Below, piece after piece: positions 5,363 to 9,231 of a stretch of 9,231 nucleotides of DNA. This DNA is from Candidatus Methylomirabilota bacterium (lineage in GTDB: Bacteria; Methylomirabilota; Methylomirabilia; Methylomirabilales; 2-02-FULL-66-22): positions 1 through 9,231 of the forward strand of contig JACQXP010000178.1 of the NCBI GenBank assembly GCA_016208645.1, given 5' to 3'. A program made the position numbers and the translations under genes. Each line of letters starts with the position of its first letter. The stretch's first letter is position 1. The notes under the pieces are model-generated. The model saw only the letters and a program-made list of their open reading frames with translations. It ran no database searches and was not told the origin of the DNA.

Positions 5363-5776
5363 ATGGCTGATCAGATGACAGTGGGGATGACCTTCGAGAA
5401 GACGCTCACGGTGACTGAGGTCCTGACGGCGGGGCAGCTCCATCGGCGTGGCATGTACGTCCTGTCCACGCCGGAGATGATCCGCCTCGTGGAACACTGC
5501 GCCCTGGAAGGAGTGCAGCCGTTCCTGCAGTCCAACCAGAACAGCGTGGGGACCCGGGTGGACGTTCGCCACCTTTCGGCGACGCCCATGGGGATGCAGG
5601 TCACCGCCCGCTGCACCCTGGTGGAGATTGACCGCCGCCGGCTGGTCTTTCAGGCCGAGGTCCATGATGAGCTGGAGAAAGTCGGAGAGGGAACCCACGA
5701 ACGCTTCATCGTGGATGCCGAGAAGCAACTGGCACGCATCCAGGAGAAGCTAGGGCGCTGGAAGGCACCCGCCTGA
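5363..5776 (+). CDS. FlK-like hotdog-fold thioesterase
   Basis: A 137-residue single-domain protein of the fluoroacetyl-CoA thioesterase (FlK)-like family, which hydrolyses acyl-CoA thioesters in the cytoplasm. The FlK residues can be placed by alignment from memory. Thr36 in LSTPE fits the catalytic Thr42, Glu44 in LVEHC lies the same eight residues on (Glu50), His70 in VRHLSATP fits His76, and the GTHER block at 110-114 carries Arg114 (Arg120). The motif SVGTRVDVRHLSATPMG (61-77) is typical. The ATG at 5363 has GGAG at 5349-5352, ten bases upstream; a second in-frame ATG at 5375 is possible. Length matches the family. Whether the substrate is fluoroacetyl-CoA is unknown, because most family members have other or unknown acyl-CoA substrates and no fluoroacetate gene is nearby. 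Confidence 0.85.
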   Translation: MADQMTVGMTFEKTLTVTEVLTAGQLHRRGMYVLSTPEMIRLVEHCALEGVQPFLQSNQNSVGTRVDVRHLSATPMGMQVTARCTLVEIDRRRLVFQAEVHDELEKVGEGTHERFIVDAEKQLARIQEKLGRWKAPA

Positions 5777-5810
5777 GAGATCGAATAGCAAATTATCAAG
5801 GCCTGACCCC

Positions 5811-6092
5811 AAAGTACGGGAGTCGGCCTGGCGGGATCGATCCCTCTACGACGGCGAGATCCCCGAGGACTTGGCCCAGTCCTTCCTGGAGGCCGGCCGG
5901 ATAGGCACGCCCGACTGGGCGCCCCCGCTGGTGGCCGTCACCGCGGCGCGCGTGGCCGTGGGCAAGGCCATCACGGCCGCCATCCGGGGCGGGGACACCC
6001 GTGCAGCCGCGGACGCTGCCGCCCGCCGGCTGACGGAGATCCTCATCACCACAGAGGGCATGGGCACCCGCTCCTCCTGGGTGCGCCCCTGA
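5811..6092 (+). pseudogene. C-terminal remnant of an ABC-type solute-binding protein
   Basis: The frame ending at 6092 reads like the last ~90 residues of an extracellular solute-binding protein. It has SAWRDRSLYDGEIPEDLAQS, then GTPDWAPPLVAVTAARVAVG, and an alanine-rich final helix (AAADAAARRLTEIL). This matches the C-terminal lobe of sugar- or peptide-type binding proteins, in which a tyrosine/tryptophan-rich segment is followed by repeated helices ending in EIL. The frame stays open upstream into the thioesterase gene but has no start codon with a ribosome site, signal peptide or N-terminal lobe, so the gene has lost its 5' part. The left boundary is approximate; similarity seems to begin near 5802-5811. 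The TTG at 5871 is not a credible start because conserved sequence lies before it. Family assignment is by sequence feel and not certain. Confidence 0.5.
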
Positions 6093-6137
6093 GTTCTGGC
6101 CGCGGGTCGTTCTTGCCCAGCGCCCATGCGGAATCTC

Positions 6138-9100
6138 CTACCTCGCCTCCGGGACGGCCGGGGCCGGGGTGCCGCGGTGGAACAGTCGCGACAGCCAGGC
6201 CCGGGGCGCGAAGGGGACCGCCAAATCGTCGAACAGGGAGTAGGCCACGGGCGTCGCCAGGAGCGTAAGCAGCAGCGCCAGGGTTTGCCCGCCGGCAATG
6301 ATCGACCCGATGGCGCGGTTGCTCCCAGCGCCCGGGCCGCTGCTGATGAGGAGCGGCAGCATCCCGGCAACGAAGGCGAGAGTGGTCATCAGGATGGGGC
6401 GGAGCCGGTCGCGGTTGGCCTGGATGATGGCCTCGGCTCGGGGCATTCCGTGCGCGCGGAGGCCGATCATGTGGTCAATCTGCAGGATGGAGTTCTTCTT
6501 CACGATGCCGAAGAGGACCAGGAGGCCGAGGGCCGTGAAGATGTTCAGGGACTGCTGGAAGAGCAGGACGGACACCAGGGCGAACGGCACCGTGAGCGGG
6601 AGGGCCAGCAGGAGGATGGAGTTCGTCTTCACGATGACGAAGAGGACCAGGAGGCCGAGGGCCGAGAAGATGTTCAGGGACTGCTGGAAGCGCAGGATGG
6701 ACACCAGGGCGAACGGCACCGTGAGCGGGAGGGCCAGCAGGATCGTGACGGGGTGGAGCCACGACTCGAACTGGGCCGCCAGGATCAGGTACATGAAGAT
6801 AATGGACAGAAGGAAGGCCAGTCCAAAGTTCAGCGCGGCCGTGCCCATCTCCTTCGAGGTCCCGGTCACCCCGGCCTGGTACGCCGGATCGAGATTCATC
6901 GCCTTGACTTCCTTCCAGAGAGCGTCCAGGGCGGACTGCTGATCGTAGCCGGTCCGCATATTGGCGCTGATGGTTACCTGGCGGCGTCGCCCCAGGCGAT
7001 CCACTTGGGAGGGGCCCTCGCTCTCCTGGAAGCGCGCCACGTTGTCCATGCTCACCGCACCCAGCTTGGTGGAGGGGACCGCCATCTGGCCCACCCCGTC
7101 AACCGTCGTGCGCCACTGCTGGACGGCGCGGGCGTGGACCTCGTACTGCTCGCCGTTCTCGTTGTACGTCGAAATCTTTCGCCCGCCGACCATGACGCGC
7201 AGCGTGTCGGCCACGTCCGCCACCTGCACCCCCAGTTCGGCCGCCTTCTTCCGATCCAGGTCCACCGACATCTCCGGCTTCCCCAGGATGAGGCTGGTAT
7301 CGACGTCCACGACGCCCGGGACCTTGGCCAGCGCCGCGGTCAGACGCTTCGAGTGCTCGCCCAGCTTCTGAATGTCCGGCCCGCTGATGTAAAACGCGAT
7401 CTCTTTGTTGGCCATACCGCCGCCCGAGATCGCCGCCACCTGGGAGACGCTCGTGCGCAGCTTCTCAGGGGCGAACTTGGGGAGGACCACCTTGCGCACC
7501 TGGTCCATGATCGCGAACTGGGACGTCTGGCGCTTGCGGATGGCCTGGAGCTTCACGAAGATGAAGGCAAGGTTGGCCGTGCGCCGCTCGTCGTTTCCGA
7601 CCTGAACCACGGTGTACGCCACCCCGGGGAGCTTCTTCACCTCGCGCCCGATCCGGCTGGCGATCAGTTCGGTCTGCTCCAGGGTGGTGCCCTCGGGGTT
7701 ACGCACCGACACCTCGAACTGCGACTCGTCGTTCTTGGGCAGGAAGTCCTTCCCGACCGCCATGAAGAGCGGCACGATGGAGACCAGGGCAACCACGGCG
7801 GCCGTCACGATCACCCAGCGGTGGGCCATGGCCCAGCGCAGGAGCCGCTCGTAGCCGGCGTCGAGGATCCGGAAGAACCGGGAGTCCTTGGACGAGTGGC
7901 CGCTCTCTTTGTCCAACGAGAGCCAGCGGCTGGACATCATGGGGGTCAGCGTGAAGGCCACAAGCAGGGAGACGAGAATTGAGAAGGCCATGGTCAAGCC
8001 GAAGGAATACATGAACCGGCCGACGATGCCCCCCATGAAGGCCACGGGGAGGAACACGGCGACCAGGGACAGGGTCGTGGCCAAGACCGCCAGGCCGATC
8101 TCGCGCGTGCCCTCGATAGCCGCCTCGAAGGGGGAGAGCCCCTTCTCCTCCATGTGCCGGTAGATATTTTCCAGCACGACGATGGCGTCATCGATCACGA
8201 TCCCGACGGCCAGCGTCAGTGCCAGCAGGGTGAGCATGTTCATCGTGAACCCCATGGCGTACATTAGGGCGAAGGTGCTGATGATGGAGGTCGGGATGGC
8301 GATGGCGGCGATCAGGGTGGAGCGCCAGTTGCGCAGGAACAGGAGGACGACCAGGGCCGCCAGGATCGCCCCCACGATCAGGTGCTCCTCGACGGTCTTG
8401 ACCGAATCCTTGATGAACTCCGATTGATCCCGGACGATCTCCAGCGTATAGCCGGCCGGCAGGCGCGAGCGCAGACCGTTGAGCCGCTTCGTGACCTCGT
8501 CCACGACGGCCACGGTGTTCGTCCCGGACTGCCGCTGGACGACCAGCATCACCGCTGTTTTGCTGTCCACGTTGCCGGCGGTCTCGGGCTCCTCGACGCC
8601 GTCCTCCGCACGGCCCACCTGCGCCAGCGTGATCTGGGCCCCGGCCCGCGTGGCGACCACGATTCCGTTGAACTCCGGCACGCTGTTCACCCGGCCCCTC
8701 ATCCGGACGGTCAACTCACGAGCGCCTTGACCCAGGTTCCCCCCGGGGAGCTGGAGGTTCTGGTTGGCCACCGCCCGGGTGACCTCCGCCGTGGTGAGGG
8801 TGTAGGCGCGCAGGCGGGTGGGATCAAGCCAGAGATTGACCTGCCGGAGGCGGCTGCCGACGAGGGTCACCTTGCCGACGCCCGAGACGGATTCGATTTC
8901 GCGCCGGAGGGTCTTGTCCGCAAACTCGCTGATGTCCCGGATTGGTCGATCGGCCGAGAGGGCCGCGTAGAGGACGGGGGCCGCGTCGGGGTCCACCTTG
9001 TCCACCACGGGCTGGTCGATGTCCTGGGGAAGGTCGGGCAGGATCTGGTTGACTTTGTCGCGAACCTCCTGGGCGGCCACGTCAACGCTCTTCTCCAGTT

Positions 9101-9231
9101 TGAACTGGATGAAGACCTGGGACACGCCCTCCGTGGAAACAGAGCGGAGCTCGTCTATCCCCGCGATGGTGTTCACCGCCCGCTCGATCTTGTCGGTGAT
9201 CTCGGTCTCGATCTCCTCCGGCGCGGCGCCG
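6138..9231 (-). CDS. RND multidrug efflux permease, AcrB/HAE1 type, with duplicated TM9-TM10 (5' end off window)
   Basis: An inner-membrane proton-driven pump subunit that works with a periplasmic adaptor and an outer-membrane channel. The reading frame is open to the right edge and lacks roughly the first 50 residues. The visible part has about 1030 codons. Numbering from the GTG codon at 9176, the N-terminal porter loop is followed by TM2 (about 266-283), the R-N-W linker and TM4 with the proton-relay pair D329-D330 in GIVIDDAIVVLENI. The second porter half runs from about 475 to 780, then TM8 (about 783-800). Next come two copies of the TM9-TM10 hairpin (813-855 and 856-898), then TM11-12 and a short tail. 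K894 in IVKKNSIL is the relay lysine (AcrB K940). Expected total length without the duplication, about 1037 residues, is normal. The GTG at 9176 is not the real start, because GAAPEEIETEITDKIERA before it is conserved. The adaptor gene presumably lies upstream, beyond the window. Confidence 0.95.
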   Translation of the reverse strand, partial: GAAPEEIETEITDKIERAVNTIAGIDELRSVSTEGVSQVFIQFKLEKSVDVAAQEVRDKVNQILPDLPQDIDQPVVDKVDPDAAPVLYAALSADRPIRDISEFADKTLRREIESVSGVGKVTLVGSRLRQVNLWLDPTRLRAYTLTTAEVTRAVANQNLQLPGGNLGQGARELTVRMRGRVNSVPEFNGIVVATRAGAQITLAQVGRAEDGVEEPETAGNVDSKTAVMLVVQRQSGTNTVAVVDEVTKRLNGLRSRLPAGYTLEIVRDQSEFIKDSVKTVEEHLIVGAILAALVVLLFLRNWRSTLIAAIAIPTSIISTFALMYAMGFTMNMLTLLALTLAVGIVIDDAIVVLENIYRHMEEKGLSPFEAAIEGTREIGLAVLATTLSLVAVFLPVAFMGGIVGRFMYSFGLTMAFSILVSLLVAFTLTPMMSSRWLSLDKESGHSSKDSRFFRILDAGYERLLRWAMAHRWVIVTAAVVALVSIVPLFMAVGKDFLPKNDESQFEVSVRNPEGTTLEQTELIASRIGREVKKLPGVAYTVVQVGNDERRTANLAFIFVKLQAIRKRQTSQFAIMDQVRKVVLPKFAPEKLRTSVSQVAAISGGGMANKEIAFYISGPDIQKLGEHSKRLTAALAKVPGVVDVDTSLILGKPEMSVDLDRKKAAELGVQVADVADTLRVMVGGRKISTYNENGEQYEVHARAVQQWRTTVDGVGQMAVPSTKLGAVSMDNVARFQESEGPSQVDRLGRRRQVTISANMRTGYDQQSALDALWKEVKAMNLDPAYQAGVTGTSKEMGTAALNFGLAFLLSIIFMYLILAAQFESWLHPVTILLALPLTVPFALVSILRFQQSLNIFSALGLLVLFVIVKTNSILLLALPLTVPFALVSVLLFQQSLNIFTALGLLVLFGIVKKNSILQIDHMIGLRAHGMPRAEAIIQANRDRLRPILMTTLAFVAGMLPLLISSGPGAGSNRAIGSIIAGGQTLALLLTLLATPVAYSLFDDLAVPFAPRAWLSRLFHRGTPAPAVPEAR
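6484..6741 (-). repeat. 129-bp in-frame tandem duplication inside the RND gene
   Basis: The segments 6484-6612 and 6613-6741 are direct repeats of 129 bp (43 codons) that differ at five bases. Similarity stops abruptly outside both units. Each encodes LLALPLTVPFALVS, a short FQQSLNIF link and ALGLLVLF-IVK-NSIL, that is TM9 and TM10 of an RND permease. The 6484-6612 unit (C-terminal in the protein) has the canonical GIVKKNSIL; the 6613-6741 unit has VIVKTNSIL. Confidence 0.97.

Noticed and set aside
6484..6741. The RND repeat as a simple assembly error
   Set aside because: The units differ at five positions, so exact read-collapse duplication does not explain it. A strain-mixture artefact is not fully excluded and is given as a test.
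6126..7982. 618-codon plus-strand open frame opposite the RND gene
   Set aside because: His/Arg/Gly/Gln-rich antisense shadow of a well-recognised permease; its internal repeat just reflects the 129-bp duplication.
9174..9176. GTG at 9176 as the start of the RND permease
   Set aside because: Conserved RND sequence (EEIETEITDKIERA) continues upstream in the same frame to the window edge.

Overview
This is a GC-rich bacterial window, probably from an uncultivated soil or sediment lineage such as Rokubacteria/Methylomirabilota or a similar high-GC group. That placement is an impression from codon use and gene style, not a marker-based assignment.

Layout from left to right. The 5' end of an alpha/beta hydrolase gene runs off the left edge (minus strand, 1-209). 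A non-coding stretch follows, containing an imperfect ~100-bp palindrome (341-440). Next come two different but related IS1595-family insertion sequences, head to tail and 18 bp apart (445-1436 and 1455-2482). Each has clear terminal inverted repeats and one intact ISXO2-like transposase on the plus strand. In both, an identically spaced TTGACT-17-TAGTGT pair overlaps the left repeat and predicts a nearly leaderless transposase mRNA. Then two minus-strand genes encode a Fsr-like MFS exporter (3837-5048) and, downstream of it, a UroD-superfamily protein of the corrinoid/CoM methyltransferase type (2512-3660). A 314-bp intergenic region (5049-5362) holds a very strong Shine-Dalgarno, one or two tiny ORFs and a short tandem repeat. 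It separates the MFS gene from a divergent FlK-like hotdog thioesterase (5363-5776). An orphan C-terminal piece of what looks like an ABC solute-binding protein follows (about 5811-6092). The right third is a large AcrB/HAE1-type RND efflux permease on the minus strand (6138 to beyond the right edge).

The most notable feature is inside the RND gene. A 129-bp (43-codon) in-frame tandem duplication at 6484-6741 repeats the TM9-TM10 helical hairpin, the part that carries the proton-relay lysine. The copies differ at only five bases, and all five change an amino acid. One changes the relay lysine to threonine in the extra (N-terminal) copy, while the C-terminal copy keeps the family-like sequence. 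The predicted permease therefore has 14 rather than 12 transmembrane helices.

The genes do not form one pathway. MFS and UroD-like genes could be co-transcribed, the RND gene is the end of an efflux operon whose adaptor presumably lies beyond the right edge, and the IS pair and solute-binding-protein remnant suggest local rearrangement. No tRNA, rRNA or CRISPR array was seen.
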